Shown: positions 23,693 to 35,201 of the stretch, piece by piece | Layout: the number at the start of each line of letters is the position of its first letter | Numbering within the stretch: position 1 is the stretch's first letter | Assembly: GCA_944989445.1 (NCBI GenBank) | Contig: CALYLW010000016.1 | Location: forward strand, 5,464,984-5,528,983 | Length of the DNA: 64,000 nt | From: Ampullaceana balthica | Lineage: Eukaryota > Mollusca > Gastropoda > Lymnaeidae | Direction of reading: 5' to 3' | Position numbers and translations under genes: made by a program | Notes under the pieces: generated by a model | What the model was told of the DNA's origin: nothing | The model's input: only the letters and a program-made list of their open reading frames with translations | The model's database searches: none

Positions 23693-23813
23693 ATGCCAAC
23701 GTGCCCCGACTATATATAATCCAGATAATGCTCTTAGCATCTACCCATAACTGAGATTCCTAAAAATACCCCCAAACATGTTTGGTGTGTATTATTTTTT
23801 ATTTATAATTTAC

Positions 23814-23819
23814 AATAAA
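23814..23819 (+). promoter_or_regulatory. Candidate WDR31 polyadenylation signal
   Basis: AATAAA lies 316 nt after the WDR31 stop codon, and I saw no earlier copy of this hexamer downstream of the stop. A T-rich stretch precedes it. The position is plausible but unproven. Confidence 0.4.
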
Positions 23820-24764
23820 TCCTGCCATGTGGAACGCGAAGAGGAATTACATGAGGATATTGATAAAGTTCAACTGTGATAAAAAAAAGTGCATGATTCA
23901 ATTCCAAGGCGGCAACACCGATTGGGATTTCCCATGAAATTTTATTTGAATACATAATATTCTGTCAAGTAATTTTCCTGAATGGGCCATTGTTTGATCT
24001 AGTTCCAGCTGGTCTTGTTTTGTGGATTATTTCTATTAATAATAATCTCAATACATGTATATACTTGATGTTGGCTTTTTAAAATATTAAATATATCACA
24101 TGCATAATATAGTAATTAGAAATGTTCAAGTAAGAGAATTAATTTACTAGTGGAAACCCTGCTAAATTTTTTTTAATAAAGACAACTCGTCACCATTTCA
24201 TTGTAGTTTTATTTTAATCAATAAGTATGACTCTAGTAATAGATTAACAACCTGATTCAAGAAATATTTTTGAGGGTATAGACTTTTAATATAATCTGAT
24301 TCATTTTAACATAATTTGTAAAATAAGATGCCCAGTTTCAGAAGAGCTGTATAAAACAATATGAGAAATTGATGTAGCAACACCAATATTTTCTGTGCCG
24401 TCTTGTCTAAATTTAAGACATTGCTTTAAAAAATTAAAGTTAAGTAAGTTATATTGGATTCTGCATGTTTTTATTTATTTATTTGTGAAATATTTATTTA
24501 GTTCATTTTCCTGTAAATGTGAATAGTAATTCATTTGATTGTCAAGTCATTTTACCGCAATCAAGCAGCACTGATCTTGAAAAGGCTGACCAAAATTTTA
24601 CCATAGCCACAAAGTATATCTGATGCTTGTCATTCCCCTATCAAATAATTAACCAGTAGTTCTGTAAGTTACATCTTAAAAAAATTTTAAGTTAAAGTAT
24701 TAATATGAGACTTAAAGTTTCAGAAATGCAGTTGCGAAATTAGTTCAATTGAGATATGAGGGGT

Positions 24765-24955
24765 CTCTAGTATTGGTGTCCCCTAGTGCAGTAGCTCATG
24801 GTGTCGCCACCTCAAGACTTACCCCTTTGATCTCCAAGTCTGCCAGTGCCATGTAACAGTAACAGTATTACGAGAACATGCAGAATTTTACATTTTGGTG
24901 TCGCCCCTTGTGATGGTGTCAATGGTGCGGTCCGCATCACACTATAGTGACGCCT
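24765..24955 (-). repeat. Dispersed repeat related to 43000-43165 and 63130-63290
   Basis: Contains the complement of CAGAGGCGTCAC-type, TTATTTGGCACT-type and GTAACATCATGA-type landmarks seen at the other two positions. Function unknown. Confidence 0.5.
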
Positions 24956-25172
24956 TTGCTTAAGGTTTATAAAAAGATTTTCAGTGAATAACTTTGTTAC
25001 ATTGTAGGAGACAAAGTGCTTTGAAAAGCACAGGAACATTTGTATGCAACTTGATCCCCTCTTTACAACCAACAAGTCAATTTGACTAGAATGAAGCCGT
25101 TTGGTTGAAATTATTTTTACCTCTGCCCACCTTGTCCCACAAGAATTAGAATCTCTGGTCAAATAGTAATAG

Positions 25173-25504
25173 GGTAACCAGACAAAACGACAAGTGACGA
25201 AATGACAAGGAGATAAAACAACAAGTGAGAACACTACAAAACGATAAGACAAGTAACAAAACGACAAGCCACAAATCAACATGGTGACAAAACGACAAGG
25301 TGACAAAAATAGGTCCAAACGGGACAACGAAAAAAACAAGGCCCATGATTTTGACTGAAGAGTGTTTTTAGTTTTGGCCTCTGAGCTATTGAGTCTGACA
25401 CCCTTAGCCTATGTTCAAAGTGACATAGTCACTGGGACTTCGTTTTAAGGTTCTACGGTTATCTACGTTGTTTCTATGAGACCTTGTCGTTTTGTCATGG
25501 AACC
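25173..25504. mobile_element. Mutator-like MITE with 9-bp TSD TAGTAATAG
   Basis: TAGTAATAG is duplicated at 25164-25172 and 25505-25513. The ends start GGTAACCAGACAAAACGACA and, from the other side, GGTTCCATGACAAAACGACA. A 9-bp duplication with GG-starting inverted repeats is typical of Mutator-like elements. The left half holds several degenerate GACAAAACGACAAG repeats, which create spurious minus-strand ORFs. Confidence 0.75.
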
Positions 25505-25513
25505 TAGTAATAG

Positions 25514-27450
25514 TAATAGAAAACAATTGTGTTGCACTATGTCGACTTGTATATTTAATGTGTTACTGTTTGACAGTCTTAAAAGTACATGCTATTAGGT
25601 ATTTACTTATTGAAACTTATACAGTTTTGAATAAACATTTGTTTTTAAATTTCAACCGTCCTTACATATGTCAACAATATTAAAAGTAATACCTTTTTTA
25701 ATTAACTATTTTGAAACCATTTCATAGAGTGTTAGTATATCACAGTACTGTCACACTCACCATCTATAACTTTAAAACATTCCATTTTCAAATTTTATTG
25801 ACACTTAACTAACCTGAATTGCTCACGTTTTTTGTTCAGACTTTGGTTGGTTTAAATTATAATCCTAAAGGCAATGTGATAAAGTTTAAAAAGACGTTGA
25901 ATGAAGTTGTGTGGAAATGGTATATTTTATTACTAAGAGCCAGTAGTACACCTCTCTAGTGGCAGCCTGACACTGACAGAGGCATGTAATTTATCATTTC
26001 TATTTGTCTACAGAGAGACAGGACAGATTTAGTTTTAGATTTTTTCGTCTATTCAAGTATGAATTCAATAATAAGGATTTATGTAAATGATTGATATTTT
26101 ACTGTAAAGGCTGAATTTTTTTTCTGATTGGTACCTCTTATTTTTACTATAGTGTAACTGTGATGCACTTAACATTTAAGATAAATTTCAGCAGTCATAA
26201 AAAATATCTTAGTGTAGTAAACACAATACATGTAGTTGTTGTATGCAAGTCTTAATAAATAGTTTATGATGTGAAAAACCTTTAAAAGTAAAGATGTTTT
26301 TGTCACAATTGTGTTGAATTATTAAACTTTACTGGATTCATTTTATAAAGTAAAATAGTTTAAAAATCACATCTGCAAAAGATTGATGGTATCTTTTTAG
26401 TCCTGAAATTAATTTCAATTATAAATGATTTGATTATCATGTGTCAGTAATGTTAATATTTGCATACTGTTAATTAAATGAATAATTTAATTGGCTATCT
26501 CTTGAATGAATGTTAGCAGAAAGCTCATTAGTTTAAAACACTTATGGTGAAATATTTTTAAAATGATTAAATAGTAACCTATTAAAACTTGGTTGTCATT
26601 GTCAATAAGGCATTAAGATTCCAAATAAAAAACTTTTATTTTCCATTTCCATTATTTCACAATTTTTTTATTGTTAAAATGAATTTTATTAACCAAGGTA
26701 GGAAACTCAAATACAATATGTACTAGTATAATCTACCAGATTATTTGTTCATGCCTTAATACAGATTTTGAGTCTTTAGAAGGACAGAATGGCATTTTCT
26801 TTATTATTATCAAGATTTAAGAAAGAAATAAATAAACAAACCTTGATGACTCGTACTTCTTATAGTAAACAAGGACTCAGATCAAAACAACATTCAATAG
26901 TTGTCTGACAACAATCAAACGACATGCACACAATGTAAGCTATCAATGTAGCACTAATCTCAAGAATTCAGAATGTGAAATCTATATCTTGTTAGAGGAC
27001 CAAATATTCTAGATGAATGCACTGTAATAAATGAATGCCAAGTTTTAGCATATTCAGCTTTAAAACGAGGGGTTTTCTTACTCGATTAACAAGCTAATTG
27101 AGAAAATAAAGGTTCAAGTTAGAGATATTTCAGTTAACTTCGTCATTAATGTTTAAGGCGAACTTTAAGTTTAAGATTACCTACTTCAAACTAAGAGCAG
27201 CAACTGCTTTAAATTCAAAACGATGCAGTGAAATAGAAAAATGACATTGCTTCATTCATCTGATCTAAAACAAAAGGTAAAAGACCTACAAAATGTTATG
27301 CTTGATTTCTTAAGCAAACATGGGTGGCACTAATTTTAAGTCAGCACAATTCAACCATACTTCACTCCTGTCCCTCTTGTATTCCTTTGTCAAACATTCA
27401 ATCCATTCAAACAGAAATGTTGTCACATTTGTTAAAAAAGCAAAGGTTAA
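25514..27450. other. AT-rich intergenic spacer between convergent genes
   Basis: No recognisable exon, RNA gene or repeat boundary. It contains only short unsupported ORFs. Confidence 0.5.
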
Positions 27451-27456
27451 TTTATT
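27451..27456 (-). promoter_or_regulatory. Candidate CSNK2B polyadenylation signal
   Basis: TTTATT on the plus strand reads AATAAA on the minus strand, 134 nt past the CSNK2B stop codon. Plausible by position only. Confidence 0.4.
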
Positions 27457-27589
27457 GTTTAATCAACTGCCTAAGATTGCGTAATATAAAAAAAAACTTA
27501 TTGATGTTATCCATAAACATATAAATAACCAACAAGGTCAACAGCAAATTAAATTTGAAGATCATAAAGATAGTGTGTCTAAATGCGTC

Positions 27590-30500
27590 TTATCGTTTGC
27601 TGTTTGGGTGCCCAGTGCCACGCATGGGCATCTTGAAATTGGAGGCAGCCTGGTACTGCAGTTGATATGCCAGTGGGTGAATCTTGAACCCATATAGCCT
27701 GTAGAAATGTAAACAATTATTAAACATTGTTACGAGACAATGATAAATTGAATCCCCTATTTCAAAGAAAATCCATCTAGATTAATAGCCTAAGCAAAGA
27801 ACTAATACCATCACAGGACAAGTGTTTTTTTTTCTCTAAAAATATTTGTTAATCTTAAGAGAATTAAGAGGACACACGTGGCGGTATAAGCACTGGATTT
27901 ATATGATGAGAGTGGTCCTCGTAAACTACGACGGATGAACAATTCCAAATTTCATGACCATGCACATACATCATAAGCTTTGATAAATAATGAAAGTAGC
28001 TGTTGGCAAATAAAATCGGCTCTTTTCTTCTTTCGTTTACCTTGGCACAAACTGATTAGCTGGTCTCTTAGGTCTGTACTCTGGATGTACCATGAAGAGC
28101 ATGTGAGGGAAGCCGGTGCCAAAATATGCCCCATCCGTGTGATGGTGGCGCGATGATTTGGGTGTGTAGGCATCCTGGCATTTTGGACAGTACAGTTTTA
28201 CCATGGCCTCCCCTGGCACATCGGACAGACCTGAAGAATAAAGTAAACTTATGAGCTGACTATTCTTTTGAATCTTAAATATAATGAAGATAAATTTACC
28301 TCGGAAGGATGTTTAGTGAAATTAAATATAAAAAGGCATCAATTGCCTGGGTGTCAAAATCAATTTCCCAACAAGAAGTTTCCTGAAATAATTAGTGTAG
28401 ATTAATAAGACCAACAACAAAAATTGTCTATGGACTTAAATACAAAGTAATGGCTGCTTAGCCTTATTACCGACTGCCATCTTCTCAAATAAATTTTTTT
28501 AATGAATTCCTAAATCTCATAATAACTGTACAAACACTTTAAATTTCATACATTTCAGAAAATGGGAATAACAGATAAAAGTAAACTTTCAAAATTGAAG
28601 ACTGAATAGTAACTCTGATCAACAGTATTCCAAAAAGTACTTGCATGAAAAGAAATTATTTCAATGATATTCTTTTTTAAATAGACTGGGATTATTACAA
28701 ATTTATTTGGAAAAAAATTAATCTATCAGCCATCACATTAATTAATCTATAAGGCATGACATTAATTAATCTATAAGGCATCACATTAATTAATCTATAA
28801 GGCATCACATTAATTAATCTATAAGGCATCACATTAATTAATCTATAAGGCATCACATTAATTAATCTATAAGGCATACATTAATTAATCTATAAGGCAT
28901 CACATTAATTAATCTATAAGGCATCACATTAATTAATCTATAAGGCATGACATTAATTAATCTATAAGGCATCACATTAATTAATCTATAAGGCATGACA
29001 TTAATTAATCTATAAGGCATCACATTAATTAATCTATAAGGCATCACATTAATTAATCTATAAGGCATCACATTAATTAATCTATAAGGCATGACATTAA
29101 TTAATCTATAAGGCATCACATTAATTAATCTATAAGGCATCACATTAATTAATTTGGGATAGACATAAACAAGGTAACATCTGACAATAAATTAATATTC
29201 TAGTTGAAAAAGGGCAAGGACTTATTACTTATTCAAATTATTTACTGTGAAAAGGGAACAAAGCCAGTGTCAATACAAAAAAAAATTATCTAGGCCGCAT
29301 TCGGGCAGAATAGCGACTGTCAAAAAAGCGACCGTCATAATAGCGAATTTTTTCTTTTGCTTGTGATAATGCTTGAAAAGCTTACTGTGCCTAGTCTATT
29401 CTGTTTTAAATGTTCATCATTTACGCATTATGTGGCTAAGACAAATTAAATGTTATTTTTAATTCTTTGTTGATATAATCTTATTTTACTGAGCAGCTGT
29501 TTGTATATGAATGAGTACATGTGCAACTGTGTATGTAGCACTAGCATAAGTTAATACAAGTCATTAATTGTTTTTAAATTTTATTTTCATCAAAATTTAT
29601 AATTTCAATAAATACTTCATCAAAATATTGCTATTTTTTGGAGTTTTTATTTTTGCACTATGCATTTATGTACAGTGGGGCCCGCTTGGATGGCATTGGG
29701 ATATGAAAATTGGCCCCGAGATAAACGATCAACGAGTTAAACGAAAACCAATATGAATATGGCGGCAAAATATTAACATGCGCTTGAAATTTCTTTATAA
29801 TTATATATACATGATGTGCGTTAATTAGTGATGGGACGATTAATCGGAATCGTATCGGAATATCGGGACCCTATTTCTTCACTCTTTCCTAAGGTTGTTA
29901 AGACAGTTCGTTTTTAAGGACCGTTTAAGTTTCAATACAACCCTTTATTACGTTAGCGCAGTTTTTTTTCCCTAGTACTAGTACATAACTACATGTATAA
30001 GGAATTCATCTAGTCCTGCCTGACACACCGCGTCCGCGCGCAGGGTCCGCTGGTGACTTTCCTTACAAGCTACACAAATACATAACCTACCCCGTCCCCT
30101 CAGCTTACAATGGACTCAGTGCCAAACAGAATAACCAACAACAATGGTGTGGGAGATTGTCAGTGGGGGTGGGTAAACTGTCTGTAGTCTGTTATATTAT
30201 ATATTTTAAAATCTGTGGAGCCTTGTTTACAGTAAGCACCCTATGATTTTTCATCCCATCACTAGCGTTAATAAATGAGAATGTACATGCACATGATTTA
30301 TTGAGTTTATTTTACACAAATGCGTTGCCGTTATTTGTTTATCATGACCTATATATGACTCATAACAAAGCGAACTCTTCTCTAAAAAAAGTGTACAAAA
30401 ATAAATTAGGAACTCCTTTTGAACTTTTGAACCTTCAACTTTGATACATTTTAATTAATTCTAACCAATAGTTAAATGGCTTTTGCACACGCAACTTCTT

Positions 30501-33500
30501 ACGAATGAAACAATGAGAACAAAGCAGTAGTAATAGAGTCAAACTGAGGTTGAAGGATGAATGGTTGCCAATGACAACAAGTCTGCACAAGGTACATTTT
30601 GTTATTCCATACGAAACGAAATGTTTTAGACATGCGATTCTGCGTGCATCTTTGCTATTGGAGCAATTAAGTAATACTCGGCATCACTTACGCGGCCGAT
30701 TGCTGAGTATCTCCAAGTATACGAAAATCGGCCGATGCCGTGTAGCCGAAACGATCGGTTCAGCCCTATCGATAAGAACATTTTCAAAAGCTGACGATTT
30801 AAGTTAGTAACACAGCGCTGTGAGCAAGCGGGCTGTGACGTCACCAGGGAGGCAGAAATTTTTTTGCCTTCACTTGGTTACAAAAAATCACATCTAACAT
30901 TTTCAAAAGCTGATGATTGGTCATGGGGATCGAGATAACCAATACTGGCAAATTTGACCCTCTGTTGTGCTCGAGGTATTAGGGTTCAGCTACTTAAAAT
31001 AATAGAATTAACCGATGAGAAAATGCAAAGACAAAGATAGAATTTGGCGTTTCCAACAAAAAACTTCGACTTAATAGAGCTGACGAGTTAACCAGGGCTT
31101 GAGTTAAGTGGGCCCCACTGTAGTTTTTTCACCTGGGGTCCTTGGGTAAGTTTAGACAATGAAAAGGGGTCTATGTGTCAAAACAGTTTGGAACCACTGT
31201 GTTAGGTGAACGGTTGGACAAGAATAGATATGCGGTTAAGTTGCTCTTTTGATACAGTCGCTGTTTTGAACCTGTGCCATCTAGGCCAGTGCTTCTCAAA
31301 CTTTTTAGTATGGCGGACCGGCAGGAATTTTTTCCATTGCACCAGGGACCGGTGCACTATTTTCCCTGCACTGACAATTTTTTCTGTCCCTTTTTTGAGT
31401 ACATTGCGGACCGGACCACTTTGAGAAGCACTGATCTAGGCAGTACCAAAAATTATGAAATCACTAGTAATGAGTTACTTTAATATGTGGGAGATTTAAA
31501 ACTGACAACTAAGTCTTTAGNGATATAACTGTCATGAAAGCATATGGTCAGTTAAAACATGATATAAACAAGATAAATGACTGCAGTTGTACTCACCAAT
31601 AGGAAGCATGGGTTGGTTTTCACAGTAAACTCTGGGACAGTAGCCAAAATCTCCTTGCTGCCATTTCTCTATCTGGGATTTGAAGTAGAAGAAAATAGAA
31701 ATCGGCATCGGTGGTACGAGTCATCCAAACTGCCTATCTTTTATGATTACGATACAACATGTGCATGTTGCTCTGTCATACAAACATGGAAAATAATACA
31801 GACAACTAGAACATAACCCTGTGAAATCTAGATCCTTTCTGTTCACAAATAACTAGGCAGGATAACGTAGATATCAATTTTTATCAGCAAAAATCTCCTT
31901 GTTTTCTCTAAACCACTGTTGAATATGACCTCTTTCCAAAGACATTTTTTTTTATAAGCATTGTTTGGTTTTTCCCATACAAATCAGCTTTAAAGGTCAG
32001 AATATTCTTTATAGTAACTTCCCTTCCCCAACCTTTCTGAGAGAGTGTTAGGTTATTATAGTAACTTCCCTTCCCCAACCTTTCTGAGAGAGTGTTAGGT
32101 TATCAGAAAAATCTTCCAACAAAACACCTACTAAATATTTATTTTCTGTAAAAATTCAAAACTAAATTAAAATATTACAATTAATAACTTGAATTTAAAA
32201 AATTCAATGCCAAACCATTAATGAGATTGAATAATATTCTTAGTAATCAAATATTTATTACATTTATGATTTATGACCTCAGCAATTTAAAAAGTAATTT
32301 AATTTTTTAGAAGAGAATATCTTATTTCTAAAAAAAATAAAATAATTGTTTAATCCAAATCTCAAAATGTGATTAACAAAATAATATGATTAAACTTTAA
32401 CAAAAATGTGCAAAAATAGAAGCATAAAATTAAAAACCAATGGTTGCATTAGGCATGGTATTTTCACACACTTAGCTAGTGAATTTTTTTTTAACAACTC
32501 AGTATCCAATATACTGTTGGAGTTACAAATTAAAACATCATTTGGTGTATTTAGAAATCATTTATTTATAGATAATTCTGTATATATTTAAAGCATCCCC
32601 AAAAGTTTTCTAACAATCATTTATTTTGCTAAACCTTCTTTAATGTGCCTTACCATCTGGGCAATCCCTCTGTTGGTCATAATGTAGCGGGCATGAATGA
32701 GCCCATACAACATTTCTGCAGCCTGCTCTATTAAATCACTTTGATTGGGGTTTTCCTCCAGCTCATCATCTAAATAACACAACGGCTAATTATAGCAGAC
32801 TAATGATGACAGAAATTTTATTTTACCATGCACAAGCTCTTTTATTGTAGGAATGCAATTTACACATTTCCCAAGCACTCAGCTGTGATGCAGCCAATGG
32901 TTATACAAATTAAAAAAAACACAACTTTAATAAACAAATGTGTACAACAAAGTTCCCTCTAAGGTTCTTCGGTCCGTGTGCAATGTAACAAAACTTGTGT
33001 CCAAAGTTGCACACCATCAGTTTTTTGTGCAATATTTCACAAAATTTGCTGCACGGTAATTCTAAACTGCTGCGCGGCGTTGGTCAGACAGCTGCGTGGC
33101 CGCGCAGCTTAAAGGGAACATTGGTGTACAACCTTCAAGACCTTAAAAGCTAAAACACTTAATAATATACAGCCTAATAGATAGAATGTGATAAATCTAT
33201 ATCAGTATCAGTTCATTTGATATTTAAACAAAAGTTCAAAAACCTTATCAGCATGGTAGCTAGCTTCCCAAAATACTTGCTTGTGATTATAAAATTTAAA
33301 ACTGCTTCTTAATTCCTTAAAGGATGTATGAAAAACTTTTATTGTACTTAAAAAAATCTTTAACATCACTCATAACCTCTCAATTGAGTTAACACCAATC
33401 ATGTAGAAATTTTTCAATTAATATTTTTAAAAATAAAATTAAACCATGTACTATGCACTATGAGGACGGTTTTGCTGTTGCCATTCAGTTAAATATTAAA

Positions 33501-34964
33501 TTGGTAAACTTTTTCATTAAAACAGACATTTGTTAAAATATATTAATTACTCTCAAACAATAAATAGGAAATAAATAATAAGGTGGGGCAAAAAGAAAAA
33601 CACAAATCAAAATGTTGCAATTTGTTTAAAATGACCTCAATAAGACAAACACAACTGTTGAAAAAAACTAATCTTGTAACAAGGAAGTACCATCTTGACA
33701 AGTCCATTGTTAGTTAGAATGAACCTCATGTGTATGAGACCATACACCATTTCAGCAGCCTGCTCCACCATGTCACCTTCTACATTATCTTCATCCTCTT
33801 CTATGGTAATATTGAACACAAGATTTGTATGAAAACCAAGCAGCCAATTAAGATCTATGTAGTGCTGCAAATTTATGTCTATTACAACAGAAACAAGCAC
33901 ATCATTTGGAAACTCGGCAATATAAAGATTTTAACTGATTTTTTTATGGACAATTTTAAGATAGAACACAAAATAAAAATATTTTCCTGCCCACCTGGCT
34001 CTAAATCCAAAATCATGTCCAGGGCCTGTCTATAATGGGGCACTTGCTCATTCAGGCCAGTTAAGTTGAATTTATCTTGTATGTAATCTTCATCAACCTA
34101 TTAAGACAACATAATAGCATTGGTAAATAAATTTTTTTGAAAAGGAAATTATTAAGATGTAAAAAAAAAGGATTTTAGAAATACAAATAAATCATTGGCT
34201 GATTTCTAAATCAATCTGCTATGATGATAGTTTTAGCTAACAAGTTATCCTTAAATCAACAATGCTGATCTTATACCATCAGTAAATAGAATAAAGAAAG
34301 AAGGAAAGGGTTGTTTTGTGTCTAAAATCTAACAATAATGACAAAGTCATTTTCAAATGAAAAGATTTATCTTCATTAGATGCAATCACCTGTCGACAGG
34401 GAATGAAAAGGAATAAAACCTGTTTACTTAATCATAAAGATAATAATGTTCTCTTTATCTTTTTGGTATATGCTTTACCCAAATTGTGTTTATTGTTCAT
34501 GTATCAATTAAGATCTTATCTTCTCTTATCTTATCTATACAGACGCTTCTTCTATGCAGAAGATAATTGCGTCCACAGACCATGACAGATGATCTGTTGG
34601 CAAGTGATGCAGCGTTCACAGGCCACGGCTTTGTGGGTTCCACGCATTACCCAGTCGCCTAACTAGTGTTAGGTACCCATTCGGAGCTGGGTGACTCGGG
34701 GACGCCCTAAGCCCCGGGAACAAATCCATGCCTTGACATGGATTTGAACCTGTGACCATCGGTACGCCAGTCAAGCGCGCTGCCACTCGACCACCGCGTC
34801 CCACAGATAGTTACTAATGCAGACTTGCAATGTAATTCTTTATCTTCTCAAACATGGGTAACAAAGGATTATATCTATACAGTTTTACCCACCTCACAAA
34901 AAAACTCATTTCCCCTTAATCCACAGAACCAAGAGATCCATGAAACTTCCTCTGAGCTGCTCAT
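27590..34964 (-). CDS. CSNK2B: Casein kinase 2 regulatory subunit beta, with alternative exon 3
   Basis: Regulatory beta subunit of protein kinase CK2. It forms the dimer that bridges two catalytic alpha subunits in the holoenzyme. Coding exons, in transcript order on the minus strand: 34893-34964, 33995-34097, 32654-32769 (canonical exon 3), 31597-31672, 28041-28230, 27590-27698. They give 221 residues with all phases matching. Visible hallmarks: start [20 protein letters not shown], which carries the N-terminal autophosphorylation serines; a destruction-box-like segment RQALDMILD; an acidic loop; the zinc-finger cysteines CPRVYC and [24 protein letters not shown]; and a variable tail ending GTGHPNSKR. 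Vertebrate CK2-beta has 215 residues and is near-identical through the core. A second, divergent exon 3 (33691-33800) gives a 219-residue isoform. The introns hold a SINE, two hAT-type MITEs, a pogo-like element and a 24-bp minisatellite. A non-coding 5' exon may lie further upstream. Confidence 0.97.
28721..29152 (+). repeat. 24-bp minisatellite, about 18 units, in CSNK2B intron 4
   Basis: The unit is TTAATTAATCTATAAGGCAT plus CACA or GACA. One unit has a 1-bp deletion (GGCATACATT near 28876). Because 24 is divisible by three, it creates long repetitive ORFs on the minus strand that are not genes. Confidence 0.97.
29673..31120. mobile_element. pogo/Tigger-like element, copy 1, in CSNK2B intron 4
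   Basis: CAGTGGGGCCCGCTT at the left and AAGTGGGCCCCACTG at the right, each flanked by TA. This is the TA target duplication and CAGTG-type end of the Tc1/mariner-pogo group. It is internally non-coding and contains a nested element (29826-30264). It shares most of its interior with 35202-36908. Confidence 0.75.
29826..30264. mobile_element. hAT-type element nested in the pogo-like copy 1, 8-bp TSD GCGTTAAT
   Basis: GCGTTAAT flanks both sides (29818-29825, 30265-30272). The ends are TAGTGATGGGA and its near-complement CCCATCACTA. A matching nested copy at 35351-35816 shows the insertion predates the split of the two composites. Confidence 0.75.
31287..31433. mobile_element. hAT MITE (147 bp), 8-bp TSD ATCTAGGC, in CSNK2B intron 4
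   Basis: ATCTAGGC is at 31279-31286 and 31434-31441. The ends are CAGTGCTTCTCAAA and TTTGAGAAGCACTG, an exact 14-bp inverted repeat. A related, larger element is at 63637-63934. Confidence 0.88.
32012..32105 (+). repeat. 48-bp tandem duplication in CSNK2B intron 3
   Basis: Two consecutive copies of the unit beginning TATAGTAACTTCCCTTCCCC and ending GTGTTAGGTTAT. Confidence 0.85.
32654..32769 (-). CDS. CSNK2B: CSNK2B exon 3b, canonical alternative
   Basis: This 116-nt exon enters at phase 1 and leaves at phase 0. It encodes the end of the acidic loop ([12 protein letters not shown]) and the helices [16 protein letters not shown] then [10 protein letters not shown], matching vertebrate CK2-beta residues of about 59-97. 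The acceptor is TTTAG before GATGATGAG read on the minus strand; the donor is ATG before GTAAGG. It joins exon 4, which begins [11 protein letters not shown]. Confidence 0.95.
32948..33123. mobile_element. hAT-type MITE (176 bp), TSD GTGTACAA, between the two CSNK2B alternative exons
   Basis: GTGTACAA is duplicated exactly at 32940-32947 and 33124-33131. The ends are CAAAGTTCCCTCTAAG and CTTAAAGGGAACATTG. Sister copy at 9978-10160. It lies in the intron separating exon 3a from exon 3b. Confidence 0.88.
33691..33800 (-). CDS. CSNK2B: CSNK2B exon 3a, divergent mutually exclusive alternative
   Basis: This 110-nt exon lies between exon 2 and canonical exon 3b. It is fully open and has the same phases as exon 3b (enters phase 1, exits phase 0). 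The acceptor is ATAG; the donor GTACTT is weaker. It encodes [20 protein letters not shown] then [17 protein letters not shown]. The core EQAAEM-YGLIH-R-I-TN-G is conserved. The acidic loop is two residues shorter and differs in sequence (no NPNQSD). Changes include ARY to MRF, NRG to NNG and IAQ to LVK. Exon duplication followed by selection is the simplest reading. Transcript data are needed to prove use. Confidence 0.85.
34514..34802 (-). mobile_element. tRNA-derived SINE in CSNK2B intron 1
   Basis: On the minus strand it starts GGGACGCGGTGGTCGAGTGG (box A region), has GGTTCAAATCC as box B, then a central domain with GGGCGTCCCCGAGTCACCC, and ends in a (GATAA)n tail. It aligns along its full length with 49788-50079. 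Confidence 0.88.
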
Positions 34965-35201
34965 TTTGGTTGAAATCTGGTTGGTGATCTCTCTTCACTT
35001 TAAAGAAATGTTGATAGAGTAGAGTCAGACAGCAATACTTAACTAATGCCTATCACTTTGTTATACTTGGTAAATTATTAAATAATTATTGCGTACCAAT
35101 TATTACTTATAGTCATTAGCACTAGACCTTTTTAACTCTTTCGCTGCCAGGGAGTTTTCCGCTTTTGTGCCAGACCAGTGTCTTCAAAAAATATTAAACT
35201 A

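Noticed and set aside
24812..25346. 175-codon minus-strand ORF and overlapping ORF rich in Leu/Phe/Ser
   Set aside because: Covers a dispersed repeat and the internal repeats of the Mutator-like MITE; no domain.
28695..29143. Repetitive [12 protein letters not shown] ORFs on the minus strand
   Set aside because: They arise because the 24-bp minisatellite unit is a multiple of three. They lie within CSNK2B intron 4.
30550..30807. 85-codon ORF shared by the two pogo-like copies
   Set aside because: Similarity reflects shared transposon DNA; no transposase motif, and the frames end differently in the two copies.
33691..33800. Exon 3a as a dead duplicate (pseudo-exon)
   Set aside because: No stop, matching phases at both ends, both splice sites kept, and conservative changes in the helix core argue for use, though expression is not shown here.
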